Below are positions 51,751 to 62,326 of a stretch of DNA of 64,000 nt, one piece after another (the stretch's first letter is position 1; each line of letters opens with the position of its first letter). The stretch is from Lachancea thermotolerans CBS 6340 (taxonomy: Eukaryota > Ascomycota > Saccharomycetes > Saccharomycetales > Saccharomycetaceae), in the NCBI RefSeq assembly GCF_000142805.1, contig NC_013083.1:1-64000 (forward strand). The letters are read 5' to 3'. The notes under the pieces were generated by a model. That model was not told the origin of the DNA, did not search any database, and saw only the letters and a list, made by a program, of their open reading frames with translations. A program made the translations under genes and the position numbers.

Positions 51751-52908
51751 ATGGAAGTCAATGAAGAAGTTGCCGATAAGATAGCAGAGTTGGCTTCCGA
51801 GTACTATAGGAAGCTAAAACCCTCGGCAAAGCCTACTGTTCGGTCAAATGGTACCAAAGAATGGAATGTCTTAGCTTGCGTGGTGGCCATTAATCGTGCA
51901 AATGAAGACTTAAGATTGGTGTCTTTAGCAACCGGAGTCAAGGCAGCTCCCAACGAGGACTTAAAAAGAAGCAACGGAAGGATTCTTCATGACTGTCATG
52001 CAGAAATTTTGGCACTCCGCGGCTTCAATGCTGTGCTTTTGAAGCAGATACAGCTTTTGAAAGATTCACAGTCGCACCCAGTCCCCGATTTGGTTTCATC
52101 GTCCAGCGACAATTCGGGCATCTACAGACTTAACGAAGAATGGTCATTTGCGCTATATATATCCAGAGCTCCCTGCGGAGACGCAAGCATGGGGCTGCTG
52201 TATGATGAAGGTTGCATTTCGTTTACGGACGATGACCGTTGCCAGTATGTTGATGACAACAATAAAACTATTATACGGGGGAGATTCAATTATGCAAAAA
52301 AAGGCTACGTGAGAACTAAGCCTGGCCGGAAGGACTCTAAAGTAACTTTATCAAAGTCTTGCACCGATAAACTTTGCTCGAAACAAGTTTTATCCATTTT
52401 GAACTCGTTAACCTGGGACCTACTCGAGGCTCCGGTGTTCCTTGAATACATAGTTATTCCACAATTGCCCCGCGTGGCTGAAGCGGATTTTGAACGCGCA
52501 TTTGACACCAGAATAAAAGATTCCGTTCCGATGGAAAAAGTGCAAATACTCTCGTGCTCACAACGCTTTGATGATGACAAGACTTACGAAAATCAGCCGC
52601 CTTCACTGATGAGTAGTATTCTGCTCAACATTATTGAGGGCCAGGTAACACAACAGCAGTCAATATTAAATGGCGTGAAGTGTGGAGCGTTTGTTAAGCC
52701 GCCCAATCCTCTAAAGAAAAACTGCGAGACGGTAGTAAGTCGAGCATCACAGTGGAGCTTGTTTAAACAGATAAAAGGGGGCGTCGACTCTCAAACTTAC
52801 CGAGAGTTCAAAAGTCAGCAAACCGACAGAAACGCTCTAAAAGAAAGGATACGTCTAGCTCTTTCCAAAGACGGGTGGGTGGGCACAGAATCAGATGATT
52901 GTGGTTAA
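51751..52908 (+). CDS. TAD1: tRNA-specific adenosine deaminase Tad1
   Basis: A 385-residue ADAR-type deaminase that converts A37 of tRNA-Ala to inosine. Zinc-coordinating and catalytic residues are in LHDCHAEILALRGF (His83, proton-shuttling Glu85) and SRAPCGDASMG (Cys142), with the second Cys in LSKSCTDKLC, the family GR..SK..SCSDK segment. WNVLACVV opens the fold and WDLLEAPVFLEYIVI follows the second Cys. S. cerevisiae Tad1 has 400 residues. Converges on the ankyrin gene with 49 bp between; order matches YGL243W-YGL242C. Confidence 0.96.
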   Translation: MEVNEEVADKIAELASEYYRKLKPSAKPTVRSNGTKEWNVLACVVAINRANEDLRLVSLATGVKAAPNEDLKRSNGRILHDCHAEILALRGFNAVLLKQIQLLKDSQSHPVPDLVSSSSDNSGIYRLNEEWSFALYISRAPCGDASMGLLYDEGCISFTDDDRCQYVDDNNKTIIRGRFNYAKKGYVRTKPGRKDSKVTLSKSCTDKLCSKQVLSILNSLTWDLLEAPVFLEYIVIPQLPRVAEADFERAFDTRIKDSVPMEKVQILSCSQRFDDDKTYENQPPSLMSSILLNIIEGQVTQQQSILNGVKCGAFVKPPNPLKKNCETVVSRASQWSLFKQIKGGVDSQTYREFKSQQTDRNALKERIRLALSKDGWVGTESDDCG

Positions 52909-52957
52909 CTTTGTATGTCCGGTATATATATGTCTCAGGCCTTTACGAATGTAGGAC

Positions 52958-53473
52958 TCAATCATCATCGGGGCCATCGTCTATAACTTCAGCATCTTCT
53001 TCGTTTACGGCGCCCTGGTTCTCTGCCGCCAACTCGGCTCCTTGCAACAAGTCAATCAGGTCATCGAGTTCGTCACCATGTACTAAATCTATGGGCTTTT
53101 GGCCAGCTTGATTTACAATTCGGGGATCAGCTCCAACTTCAATAAGGTTTCTCGCAATGAAAGTTCCATGCTCTGGTTCCTCAATCGCATACCTTACTGC
53201 ACAATGAAGCGGAGTGTCTCCTTCGACTTTGTTCTTGGAGTCAATCTCGATTCCACCTTCTTGGTCGAGGATTACATCTAGCACATCCCATGACCCATAC
53301 ATGCAACACAAATGCAAACCTGAGTTGCCCATTGGATCGTGAGCTGTATTGATCAGATCTGCAATTTGTGCTTCATTATTTCCCAGTTCTTGAAAAACTG
53401 TTTCGAGCAGGTCAACGTTGTTTCGCCTCGACGCGTCTAATAGCTGTTCTCGTAACGAGGCTCCGTCACTCAT
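52958..53473 (-). CDS. YGL242C-like ankyrin-repeat protein
   Basis: A 171-residue protein made of three or so ankyrin repeats: LLDASRRNNVDLLETVF, then GNSGLHLCCMYGSWDVLDVI, then GDTPLHCAVRYAIE...RNLIEVGADPRIVNQAGQKPIDL. The C-terminal tail is acidic (EEDAEVIDDGPDDD). S. cerevisiae YGL242C has 181 residues and no settled function. It shares a divergent promoter with KAP114. Confidence 0.92.
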   Translation of the reverse strand: MSDGASLREQLLDASRRNNVDLLETVFQELGNNEAQIADLINTAHDPMGNSGLHLCCMYGSWDVLDVILDQEGGIEIDSKNKVEGDTPLHCAVRYAIEEPEHGTFIARNLIEVGADPRIVNQAGQKPIDLVHGDELDDLIDLLQGAELAAENQGAVNEEDAEVIDDGPDDD

Positions 53474-53620
53474 TTTACTTCTTTAACTGATATGTTCAGC
53501 ACAATTTCTCAATCTTGTTAGTTGAAATAGGGTTTTCCCTTACCTGTAATTTTCCCTCATGATGTGCAAAAAGTTCAAACTTCCGTGATGATTTGCAACT
53601 CAGAAAGAACTTTAGCCAAG

Positions 53621-56600
53621 ATGAAGGAAAAGCTCAAAGAAGCTATAGTTGGTGCGCAGTCTACTAATGGCCAAGTAAGAGAAAATTCTGAGAATGCTTT
53701 ATGGAGCCTGTGCTCGGAAAATCCCAGTGCAACCTGTACATCTCTAATGCAGCTAGCTTGCGGTATTGAAAATGCGGTAGAAGACCGAATCTTTAGCCTG
53801 TTGTCCTTAAGGAAACTAATCACTATGTATTGGAGTGCAGGGTTTGAATCTTATAGAGGTCCGCCGGGTATTGGAGACGAAGGGAAACGAATGATTAGAG
53901 AATCATTATTGAATTTGGGCCTCGACGACAGCCAGGATACGAGACTGAAAAACTGCTCTTCTTATTGCATTGTCCAAATTGCCGCAGTTGATTTTCCTGA
54001 TGAGTGGCCTACCCTTGTCGATTCAATCTTTGACGCGATACTGCAGCGCCAATCTCTTAGTGCCCTATATGTGCTCAATGAAATTTTTGATGATGTAGTA
54101 TCAGAGGAGATGTTTTTCCATCGCGGTATTGGATGGCAGACGATACAGCTCATTTTCAGGATTTTGAGCAACTCAGATAGTTCCACACAGGCCAAAACAG
54201 CTTCTGCTAAACTCTATCAAGCGTGTCTTTTACAATTACAATCCCCGATGGCAACTTCAACGCAGGACTACAAATACGCGCTCTCTAACCATATCCAAGA
54301 ATCAGTTCTCTTACTCATAAAGGTATTAAAAGAACATCACATCGCCAAAGGGATCAACACAAGTGCTCTCAATCTCCAACAAGTTTTACTAAGCTGTCTT
54401 AATACCATCAAAACTGGGTTTTCAAAGAAGCTTTTTACTATAGAATCGGCACAGGAACTCATAGAATTTTTGTTCGAGAATTTCAGGAAAATCGCAGAAC
54501 TTTGTATCGATGTAACGATTGACCCTGATATGAAGCTTGCTGCTAACGAAGTTGGGATCCAGATGGTTTCCCTTTTTGCGACTTTAATGGATACTTTGAC
54601 AGAGAATCAAAATTGGAACTTTATAGTGGAGAGCTTTGTGATTGCTGGAATGATAAGCGACGAGGACGCAGAGTGCTGGGATAATGACTTTAATGTTTTC
54701 GCGAGCAAGGAAACCGGCCTCTCAACATCTTTCACTGTCAGAGACGAATGTGAACAGTTTATGCAGGGACTCTCTGGCTTCGCATATAATTCAGTTTTCA
54801 ATGCCCTCACTTCAGCCCTAATCTACAACGAATCCCCCAATTGGAAGGTTCAGGAGTCGATACTGTTTTTTATCCAGGCTCTCTGCGGAAATGAAGATGA
54901 TGAAGTCTCTTTTAATTTTGAGAAAACTCAATCTTTGCTTAACACACTGCGACAGATACTGGAGCTGGAAGACTCGCATATACTCGTCAAGACAAGGAGT
55001 TTGATTGCCTTGCCAAAGGTTATAGAAAGGTTTATGGAGACTTTGGAAAGCGTCAAAGCACTAGTGAAGGATTCTTTATTTCACTCTTTTTCATTGGCTC
55101 GTCAGACACCTAGTTATACAGTCAAGATAGGCTGCTTAATATCTTTTACTTACTACGCAAGTTTTGCGGAATTGGATTCGGTCTTGGGTCCTGGATTTTA
55201 TGGGGAAGCCCAGAGATCTGTGTCCGCCATTATTCAAGAACTCCTGGAGGAAGCTGAAGAAGATACACCCAGCATTTTGTTAGAGGCCTTAGCGCCCACT
55301 CTATCTTCAAACCACAAAACTACAGAAACAATCTCGTTTTATCAGCTGGCGTTACAACTGATACTTAAAATTTCCTCCAAACATCCTTCCAACATTCAAG
55401 TTGGTTTAGAAGCTCAAGATTGTTTGTCTAATCTTCTCAAGAGTACTAGCACGGAGGAATATGTCACATACTCAAAGACTTGCATTCCGTTATTCGCAAA
55501 TGTTCTCAACGGTATGATAGAGAACAAGTTTGCTTATGCCCCGATAGTTTGCCTTTCCCTAGAAATGCTTACAGTCTTTATAAAAAGAAAACCAAGGGAT
55601 GGCTGCTTGCCCAGCGATATCACATCATATGTCTTCAATCCTTTATCTGACATTCTTATCAACTCCTCTGATGATGAGATAATGCAGCTTACATCTGATG
55701 CCCTAGTGTATCTTATAAGCAATTCTGAGCCACACCAACTTTTTCCTCACCTTAACGTGGTTCTATGCGACCTGGAAAAACTTCTTTCGGCTGAAACTTC
55801 TGACTCAGGTGCAATACATGTTGGAAACCTTGTTGTTGTCGTATTAGAAAAGTTTTCAAAGCAGCTTCAGGAAATCTATCCCAGAATACTTGAAGCTGCC
55901 ACCAAAAAATTTCTTGGCGCGCATAATGTGTTTACAACAGAAAACTTGGCTAATGTGTTTTGCTATCTGGTGTCCCTCAACCCTGCTGAAGTAATAAATT
56001 TCTTATCTTCTTTCTCGATTGATCAACAAGAACAAAGTGTACTTTGCCCCGTGCTGTCCAAGTGGCTAGAGTCATTTGAAGTTCTTCGAGGTGAAAAACG
56101 TATAAAAGAAAATATTATGGCTCTCTCGAAGCTATTTTTCCAAGCCGACAGCAGAATTGATAAAATTTACGTGAATGGAGATCCTATTCCATACTCTGGG
56201 GATATGATTATAACAAGATCGATGGCAAAAAGCATGCCTGAGAAATACACGAGGATTACAGCATACCAAAAGATTGTTAAGCTGTTTGTTGCCGAACTTG
56301 ACTTTCAAACGTCTCAAACAGACCTTGAAAAGTACATACCTATGAGCGCTAAAAAGACTGAATGCTCCACAATAGCAAACGCTGAAGCTGGTCAAGAAGA
56401 GAGTGACTGGGAGGATGTTGATGATGTTCTAGAATACGAGCAGCTTCAACACTTTGTAGACCAGGATACTTTTTCCAGTGACCGAGACGAAGAGGATGTT
56501 ATCCCTGGAATTAAAAACGTTCAACAAAGCACTCGCGAACTTTTAATTAGCTTCTTCAAAGAAGCTGCCTCTCAGAATATAAATGACTTCAAGACAATCT

Positions 56601-56653
56601 ATGATAATTTGTCTGAAAATGAGAAAAGGATTTTATCAGAGAATCTTGTTTGA
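53621..56653 (+). CDS. KAP114: Importin-beta-family karyopherin Kap114
   Basis: A 1010-residue nuclear import receptor for TBP, histones H2A/H2B and other cargo. The importin-beta N-terminal region is visible: QVRENSENALWSLCSENP, FSLLSLRKLITMYWS, SYCIVQIAAVDFPDEWP, the last being the family DFPxxWP motif. The rest is HEAT repeats, with an ENIMALSKLFF stretch, ITRSMAKSMPEKY, an acidic loop near residue 950 (EESDWEDVDDVLEYEQL) and the end LSENEKRILSENLV, as in S. cerevisiae (1004 aa). I start at MKEKLKEAIVGAQST to match MDINELIIGAQSA; ATGs 11 and 19 codons upstream are possible. Confidence 0.96.
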   Translation: MKEKLKEAIVGAQSTNGQVRENSENALWSLCSENPSATCTSLMQLACGIENAVEDRIFSLLSLRKLITMYWSAGFESYRGPPGIGDEGKRMIRESLLNLGLDDSQDTRLKNCSSYCIVQIAAVDFPDEWPTLVDSIFDAILQRQSLSALYVLNEIFDDVVSEEMFFHRGIGWQTIQLIFRILSNSDSSTQAKTASAKLYQACLLQLQSPMATSTQDYKYALSNHIQESVLLLIKVLKEHHIAKGINTSALNLQQVLLSCLNTIKTGFSKKLFTIESAQELIEFLFENFRKIAELCIDVTIDPDMKLAANEVGIQMVSLFATLMDTLTENQNWNFIVESFVIAGMISDEDAECWDNDFNVFASKETGLSTSFTVRDECEQFMQGLSGFAYNSVFNALTSALIYNESPNWKVQESILFFIQALCGNEDDEVSFNFEKTQSLLNTLRQILELEDSHILVKTRSLIALPKVIERFMETLESVKALVKDSLFHSFSLARQTPSYTVKIGCLISFTYYASFAELDSVLGPGFYGEAQRSVSAIIQELLEEAEEDTPSILLEALAPTLSSNHKTTETISFYQLALQLILKISSKHPSNIQVGLEAQDCLSNLLKSTSTEEYVTYSKTCIPLFANVLNGMIENKFAYAPIVCLSLEMLTVFIKRKPRDGCLPSDITSYVFNPLSDILINSSDDEIMQLTSDALVYLISNSEPHQLFPHLNVVLCDLEKLLSAETSDSGAIHVGNLVVVVLEKFSKQLQEIYPRILEAATKKFLGAHNVFTTENLANVFCYLVSLNPAEVINFLSSFSIDQQEQSVLCPVLSKWLESFEVLRGEKRIKENIMALSKLFFQADSRIDKIYVNGDPIPYSGDMIITRSMAKSMPEKYTRITAYQKIVKLFVAELDFQTSQTDLEKYIPMSAKKTECSTIANAEAGQEESDWEDVDDVLEYEQLQHFVDQDTFSSDRDEEDVIPGIKNVQQSTRELLISFFKEAASQNINDFKTIYDNLSENEKRILSENLV

Positions 56654-56851
56654 CCCCAGAAGCTATTGTACACACAAAGTGGCAGTAGAATCAATTCAAG
56701 TTCAGAAGTCCTTTTCTAAAAAAAAGGCATCCCATGTTTGTCGCGCTGCTTCTGTTATTCATACATATCACTTTCGTTTACGAAACCATAAATATTTTTC
56801 CTCTAAAAGTGGCATTGTACTGACAGTATATCCTGACAAACACGGTAGACA

Positions 56852-57739
56852 ATGCCAGAATTCCAGCACTTGCTTCCCGCAAGCGGTTTGTGGAGACAAG
56901 ATGTCACCAATTGGCTCCAAGAAGATGTTCCAGCATTCGACTTTGGCGGATTCGTGGTAGGCTCAGATGCTAAGATGGCAACACTGTTATGCAAACAAGC
57001 GGGTGTTTTAAGTGGAGTGCCTTTCGCACAAGAAGTTTTTGACCAGTGTCAATTGAACGTGGAGTGGCTGTACAAAGAAGGTGACTTCCTTGATCCAGCA
57101 TCCACAGCTAATGGGAAACTCGCGGTTGCCAAAGTATCAGGAGAGGCAAGAAACATTTTACTTGCAGAAAGAACGGCTCTGAATTTGTTGAGCAGATGCT
57201 CAGGAATTGCCACCGCTTCGAGGGAGCTAGTTAGTACTGCAAGAAAAACTGGGTATCAGGGAATAATAGCAGGTACAAGGAAGACAACACCTGGTCTGCG
57301 TAGACTTGAGAAGTATTCAATGTTGGTGGGGGGTTGTGACACCCACAGATACGACCTATCTTCAATGGTGATGCTGAAGGACAACCATATTTGGTCTACA
57401 GGTTCCATCACGAATGCGGTGAAGAATGCAAGATCTGTGTGTGGTTTTGCGGTTAAAATCGAGGTTGAGTGCCAATCTGAGGAGGAAGCTGATGAAGCCA
57501 TTGAAGCAGGCGCAGATGTGATCATGCTGGACAATTTCAGCGGGAATTCACTCAAATCGGCAGCTCAGAGCCTAAAGCAGAAATGGGATGGCAAAAAGCA
57601 GTTCATGCTTGAATGTAGCGGAGGCTTGAAGCTGAGTAACATCTCTGAATTCTTATGCCATGATATTGATATATACAGCACGAGCAGTATACATCAAGGC
57701 ACAGGTGTGATCGACTTCTCTTTGAAGATCAATGTCTGA
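56852..57739 (+). CDS. BNA6: Quinolinate phosphoribosyltransferase
   Basis: A 295-residue enzyme that makes nicotinate mononucleotide from quinolinate and PRPP, last step of de novo NAD synthesis. The substrate-binding stretch is [20 protein letters not shown] (Arg and Lys contact quinolinate), followed by [37 protein letters not shown] and MLDNFS form later beta/alpha elements of the barrel, and the PRPP phosphate site is near LECSGGL and TSSIHQGTG. Length equals S. cerevisiae Bna6 (295). It lies on the same strand as KAP114, 198 bp downstream; position and orientation fit YFR047C in the merged order. Confidence 0.97.
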   Translation: MPEFQHLLPASGLWRQDVTNWLQEDVPAFDFGGFVVGSDAKMATLLCKQAGVLSGVPFAQEVFDQCQLNVEWLYKEGDFLDPASTANGKLAVAKVSGEARNILLAERTALNLLSRCSGIATASRELVSTARKTGYQGIIAGTRKTTPGLRRLEKYSMLVGGCDTHRYDLSSMVMLKDNHIWSTGSITNAVKNARSVCGFAVKIEVECQSEEEADEAIEAGADVIMLDNFSGNSLKSAAQSLKQKWDGKKQFMLECSGGLKLSNISEFLCHDIDIYSTSSIHQGTGVIDFSLKINV

Positions 57740-58466
57740 GAATAGCAGTTTGTGATGAGAAAGATATTTCCCGCAAATGCAAATGCCTTGATGTTTTTAG
57801 AGACGCGTATATAAGAGTAGCTCAATGGCAGCGAGACAGCTTCTATTGACTTCCGGCCCATACAAGACAGGGGTACTTACGATTCACACAAATCAAAAAG
57901 TTATAACGAAACTCATGTTTCCAACGCATCTATGAAGTACTGAAAGGCTGATTGGTTAGGACATGGATACTGATAGAGGTCCAGCATCTTTCTCAACTAA
58001 AAACGAATCGTTATCTAAAATGGAATACCCAAGAGCAGAATCTTCTCCAAGGCGTGAATAAAAGGAGCATTAGCATGATGAAAAATTTTAAAGCTAATGA
58101 AGGATCTTTCGAAGACCAACATGGGGTATATCTTTAGAATTTGAGTTAAATATCTACAAAAATAGTGGCCTCCTCTCTTTTTAGGGTTTTTACAGAGTGC
58201 TTTCGGTCAAAGTATGCAATAATTTCCATGTTCGCTTAAGAAGGGTTCCTCTCATCCTTTAACAGAAAGCTTACTTTTCAACACGTATTACCTTAGCAAA
58301 CAGTAGTACATAGCGGTCTTGATAGCCTGCTCCTTAGTTACTACTCACAAAATGCTTTATTGTGCACGTCTTTAAGCTTTCGCAGCTCATGAAAAAACAG
58401 CTCTCGATGTAACGTGAAGATCACCATCTTTGTGCACAGCATTTCGAGAACCAAAACAAGCTAATT
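57740..58466. other. Spacer between BNA6 and DOC1
   Basis: No gene that I can support. One 61-codon frame (57952-58137) is probably chance. Confidence 0.4.
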
Positions 58467-59195
58467 ATGTTAGATAGGTGGCAGGGACTTGTTCCCGATG
58501 CTGAAGGCAGGTCTTTTCCAGTGAAGCCCAACCAATACCTTGTATTAGACGATAAGCAAGAAGACTTCGATTCTAATGGCGTCACGTACATCGGGAGACC
58601 TAGTGAAGAGTACGATGATGAAGTCGCCACAGAAGCATACTTGGAAAGGTACACACAAGGCTTGGAACTTATGAGTTCCCAGGGCCATATAGACATCACG
58701 AACCTAGCATACTGGAAAGCATCATCTCAGAAAGATGGTAATCCTGTTTCTCAAGCTTTAGACGACAATCCAACCACTTTTTGGCAAAGCGATGGGCTGC
58801 AACCCCACAAAATCGAAATTAGTTTTAGCAAGCGTGTCGACATAGTACAGTTTGCACTTTTTTTATCTTTGGTTGTGGATGAGTCCTACACCCCACAGAT
58901 TATAAAAATTTATGCAGGGCACAGCGCATCTGATGCCACGTTGTACAAGACATTAGAAGTCCGTAATGTCAACTGCTGGGTAGCTCTAACTTTTGAAGAT
59001 AATAGGCCCGAAGACAACTTGCTCAAGTGCCAGTATATCCGAATGATTATTCCAGTAAATCATGAAAATGGAAAGGATACCCACTTGCGAGGCGCTAGAA
59101 TATACGCACTTTCATTGAAGCCACCTGTCGATAATTCTGGTGTATTGGATAGCTTCCCAATGGGTACGCTCCTATCAGGCTTCAGTGTTCGCTAA
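58467..59195 (+). CDS. DOC1: APC/C subunit Doc1 (Apc10)
   Basis: A 242-residue subunit of the anaphase-promoting complex that helps form the D-box receptor. The galactose-binding-like DOC domain spans about 75-225: DITNLAYWKASSQKDGN, ALDDNPTTFWQSDGLQPH, VDIVQFALFLSLVVDESYTP, IKIYAGHS, then YIRMIIPVNHENGKDTHLRGARI. These are the strongest DOC signatures (W-Q-S-D-G and the RG-A-R-I end). The chain ends in ...FSVR, close to the Ile-Arg tail by which Doc1 contacts Cdc27. S. cerevisiae Doc1 is longer (283 aa), mainly in the N-terminus. Position matches YGL240W. Confidence 0.94.
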   Translation: MLDRWQGLVPDAEGRSFPVKPNQYLVLDDKQEDFDSNGVTYIGRPSEEYDDEVATEAYLERYTQGLELMSSQGHIDITNLAYWKASSQKDGNPVSQALDDNPTTFWQSDGLQPHKIEISFSKRVDIVQFALFLSLVVDESYTPQIIKIYAGHSASDATLYKTLEVRNVNCWVALTFEDNRPEDNLLKCQYIRMIIPVNHENGKDTHLRGARIYALSLKPPVDNSGVLDSFPMGTLLSGFSVR

Positions 59196-59339
59196 GCGCC
59201 CTTCACTGTCGTATATCGCAACAGTGTTTGGCATGTGCCCCTCTAGCACCTTAAAAATTTTAAACAAAGTGATCAAAAGACTGCTATCACTTAATTGCAG
59301 ACTAACTTCAATAAATAAGGAAGGATTTCTGAAACACGG

Positions 59340-62219
59340 ATGGCAGAACTGGAGTCAATTGCACAGCTTCTAGATCAGTCACTTGAGGCTTCTACTGCGA
59401 AAAGCGCGGAAGCTAACCTTAAGGCAGTAGAGAACCAACCGGGGTTTGTTTTGACGCTTATGCATGTTGTGGCATCGCGCAACCTTCCAGCTGCCACACG
59501 GTTGGCGGGTTCTCTATTCTTCAAAAACTTCGTCAAAAGAAAGTGGATAGATGAAAATGGGGCCTATTTGATTCCGGAAGACGATGTTGTGGCTGTTAAG
59601 AGAGAAATTGTCCCGCTCATGATTGCGCTACCGGGCAACCTCCAGGTACAAATTGGAGAAGCTATTTCGGTGATTGCAGACTCAGATTTTCCTCATAGAT
59701 GGCCCGACTTGCTTGACGAGTTGATAGCGAGGTTGTCAACCGACGACTTCGTCACCAACCGAGGAGTGCTGACGGTGGCCCACTCGATATTTAAAAGATG
59801 GCGTCCGCTCTTCAGATCCGATGACTTGTTTTTGGAGATCAAAATGGTTCTTGACAAGTTTGCTGCTCCATTTATGAGTTTACTTCAAAATGTGGACGAA
59901 CACATTTCTAATAGCGATAATGATCCTGCGAAACTAACCTTGCTTTTCGATGTTCTTTTGATCTTAGTAAAGCTGTATTACGACCTGAACTGTCAGGATA
60001 TCCCCGAGTTCTTTGAGGACAACGTACAGATAGGAATGGGCATAATGCACAAGTACCTGGCTTACCAGAATCTGGCCCTGGAGGATGCTGATGAAGAAGA
60101 TCAGCCCAGCATAGTGACTAGAACAAAATCTTGTATTCAAGAATTAGTTCAGCTTTACACTACTAGATATGACGATGTTTTTGGCCCCATGGTTAACGAA
60201 TTTATACAAACCACCTGGGGTTTGCTAACTACGGTTTCCTTGCAGCCCAAGAACGATGTGCTAATTTCAAAATCATTTAATTTCATGACCGCTGTTACAA
60301 AGATACCAAAGTATTTCGAGGTTTTCAACAGCGAGGCTGCTTTGAACAACATCACGGTACAAATTATACTGCCTAATATTACATTGCGCGAGTCTGATGA
60401 AGAACTTTTCGAAGATGATCCTATAGAGTACATTAGAAGAGATTTGGAAGGATCTGACTCCGATACCAGGCGGAGGGGATGTACGGACTTCTTGAAAGAA
60501 CTCAAAGAAAAAAACGAAAGTCTTGTTATTCCAATTGTTCTCGCGCACATCAAAGCTTTCTTTGCGGAATATGCGGCAGACCCCTCTGCTAATTGGAAAT
60601 GCAAGGACTTATGCATCTACCTCTTTTCTACATTAGCAATACGCGGTACTATCGGTAATCCTGGCGTTTCGTCAACGAGCAATCTCTTGGATGTGGTTGA
60701 TTTTTTCACAAAGGAGATCACGCCAGATTTAATGGGCCCTGCCGCACACCCTATCCTGAAAGTCGACGCAATCAAATATATTTACACGTTTCGCAACCAA
60801 TTGAACAAAAGCCAACTCATTGAAATTCTGCCGGTTTTAGCGAACCTCTTACAGGCCGATGAATTCGTGGTTTATACTTACGCTGCAATTACTATCGAGC
60901 GCATTCTCTCCATTAGAGAATCAAATTCATCATCAGACTTTATTTTCAAAAAGGCAGATTTAGCAGGAAGTTCCCATGTTTTACTACAAAACTTGTTCAA
61001 TTTAATATTCAAACAAGGAAACTCGCCTGAAAAACTGGCGGAAAATGAGTTCCTCATGAAAACTGTCTACCGTGTTCTTTTGACCTCAGAAGAACTGACA
61101 GCACCTTTCGCTCATGAAATTGCTAAGCAGCTTCTCCACATTATCTCAATTATCTCGAAAAACCCTTCAAACCCCAGGTTCTCTCATTATTGCTTTGAAT
61201 CGCTCGGTGTTGTGGTAAAATTCAACAAGCAATCTATGAGTGAATTTATGGAGATGATGATGCCTCAGTTTTTGGAGATTCTGTCGGAAGATGTCCAAGA
61301 GTTTACGCCCTATAGCATTCAGATTATTGCATATTGTATCGAGCAACTGCCAGCCGCAAGTTCACTGCCTCCTTCAGTTTCCCAATTGTGTCAGCCAATT
61401 CTCTCTCCAGCGGTCTGGGAACTTAAAGGAAACATTCCCGCCCTCACCAGGCTTCTCAAAGACATTTTGCGCGTAGATCCAACCGCATATCCTGATTTAG
61501 TCCCAGTCTTGGGGGTCTTCCAGCGCCTTATAGCTTCTAAAACCTACGACGAAAATGGCTTTGAGCTTTTGGAATATATTGTGACTTACTTGCCCTTAGA
61601 TTCCATCGTTCCGTATGTGAAGCAAATTGCAGTGCTTCTTTTGCAGCGGTTACAAAACTCCAGGACCGAAAAGTACGTTAAAAAGTTTGTTGTGTTTCTG
61701 AGTATTGTTGCTTACAAGCGTGGATCTGATTTTGTGGTGGATTTTATCGACGGGGTTCAGGTTGGGCTTTTCCGCCAAATTTGGTCCAATTTTGTTATTA
61801 ACACTCTTCCAACTATGGGTAACCTTTTGGACCGCAAGATTGCAATCATTGGTATTCTAGCAGTTTTGACTACTGGTACAAAATTTTCTGCCAACTACTC
61901 GGATCTTTTAGCTCCATCATTGGAAGTTCTAGTTGAGACAGCCACGTCTGATAGCATTGTCAACTTGAACAGCGACTACGTTGACCTTGAGAATTTAGAA
62001 GAAATAACAACCTTCGGGTCCAGCTTTAGTAGGCTGACATCCATATCTGAAAAGAGTTTTGACCCTCTTCCCGAGGTCGATCTCACTTCAGGCGTGCGCA
62101 GCTACGTGAGGGAAGCGCTTGCAGCTTTCAATGATAAAACCAACAATGGGCTCGCAAGTTTGGCACCACAGCTTTCAGAGAGCGCCAAGAGTGCATTGCA
62201 TAACCTGGGTTTCAACTAA
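59340..62219 (+). CDS. CSE1: Exportin Cse1 (CAS), importin-alpha recycling factor
   Basis: A 959-residue importin-beta-family exportin that returns Srp1 (importin alpha) to the cytoplasm with Ran-GTP. The N-terminal importin-beta domain shows AEANLKAVENQPGF, AGSLFFKNFVKRKWIDENG and ISVIADSDFPHRWPDLLDEL. CAS-specific parts include ATKIPKYFEVF-like text, EYIRRDLEGSDSDTRRRGC (the conserved insert), and SANWKCKDLCIYLFS-like helices. Length matches S. cerevisiae Cse1 (960). Start MAELESIAQLLD agrees with the family. Position matches YGL238W. Confidence 0.97.
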   Translation: MAELESIAQLLDQSLEASTAKSAEANLKAVENQPGFVLTLMHVVASRNLPAATRLAGSLFFKNFVKRKWIDENGAYLIPEDDVVAVKREIVPLMIALPGNLQVQIGEAISVIADSDFPHRWPDLLDELIARLSTDDFVTNRGVLTVAHSIFKRWRPLFRSDDLFLEIKMVLDKFAAPFMSLLQNVDEHISNSDNDPAKLTLLFDVLLILVKLYYDLNCQDIPEFFEDNVQIGMGIMHKYLAYQNLALEDADEEDQPSIVTRTKSCIQELVQLYTTRYDDVFGPMVNEFIQTTWGLLTTVSLQPKNDVLISKSFNFMTAVTKIPKYFEVFNSEAALNNITVQIILPNITLRESDEELFEDDPIEYIRRDLEGSDSDTRRRGCTDFLKELKEKNESLVIPIVLAHIKAFFAEYAADPSANWKCKDLCIYLFSTLAIRGTIGNPGVSSTSNLLDVVDFFTKEITPDLMGPAAHPILKVDAIKYIYTFRNQLNKSQLIEILPVLANLLQADEFVVYTYAAITIERILSIRESNSSSDFIFKKADLAGSSHVLLQNLFNLIFKQGNSPEKLAENEFLMKTVYRVLLTSEELTAPFAHEIAKQLLHIISIISKNPSNPRFSHYCFESLGVVVKFNKQSMSEFMEMMMPQFLEILSEDVQEFTPYSIQIIAYCIEQLPAASSLPPSVSQLCQPILSPAVWELKGNIPALTRLLKDILRVDPTAYPDLVPVLGVFQRLIASKTYDENGFELLEYIVTYLPLDSIVPYVKQIAVLLLQRLQNSRTEKYVKKFVVFLSIVAYKRGSDFVVDFIDGVQVGLFRQIWSNFVINTLPTMGNLLDRKIAIIGILAVLTTGTKFSANYSDLLAPSLEVLVETATSDSIVNLNSDYVDLENLEEITTFGSSFSRLTSISEKSFDPLPEVDLTSGVRSYVREALAAFNDKTNNGLASLAPQLSESAKSALHNLGFN

Positions 62220-62326
62220 AGCCGATCTCGAGCCCATTCACGAATTCAATTTAGAATATATTGTTGTTAGCCGACCCAAGAATTTGAATATAAAATTTAA
62301 CTATCTTCTGCATATATCAGTGTGTC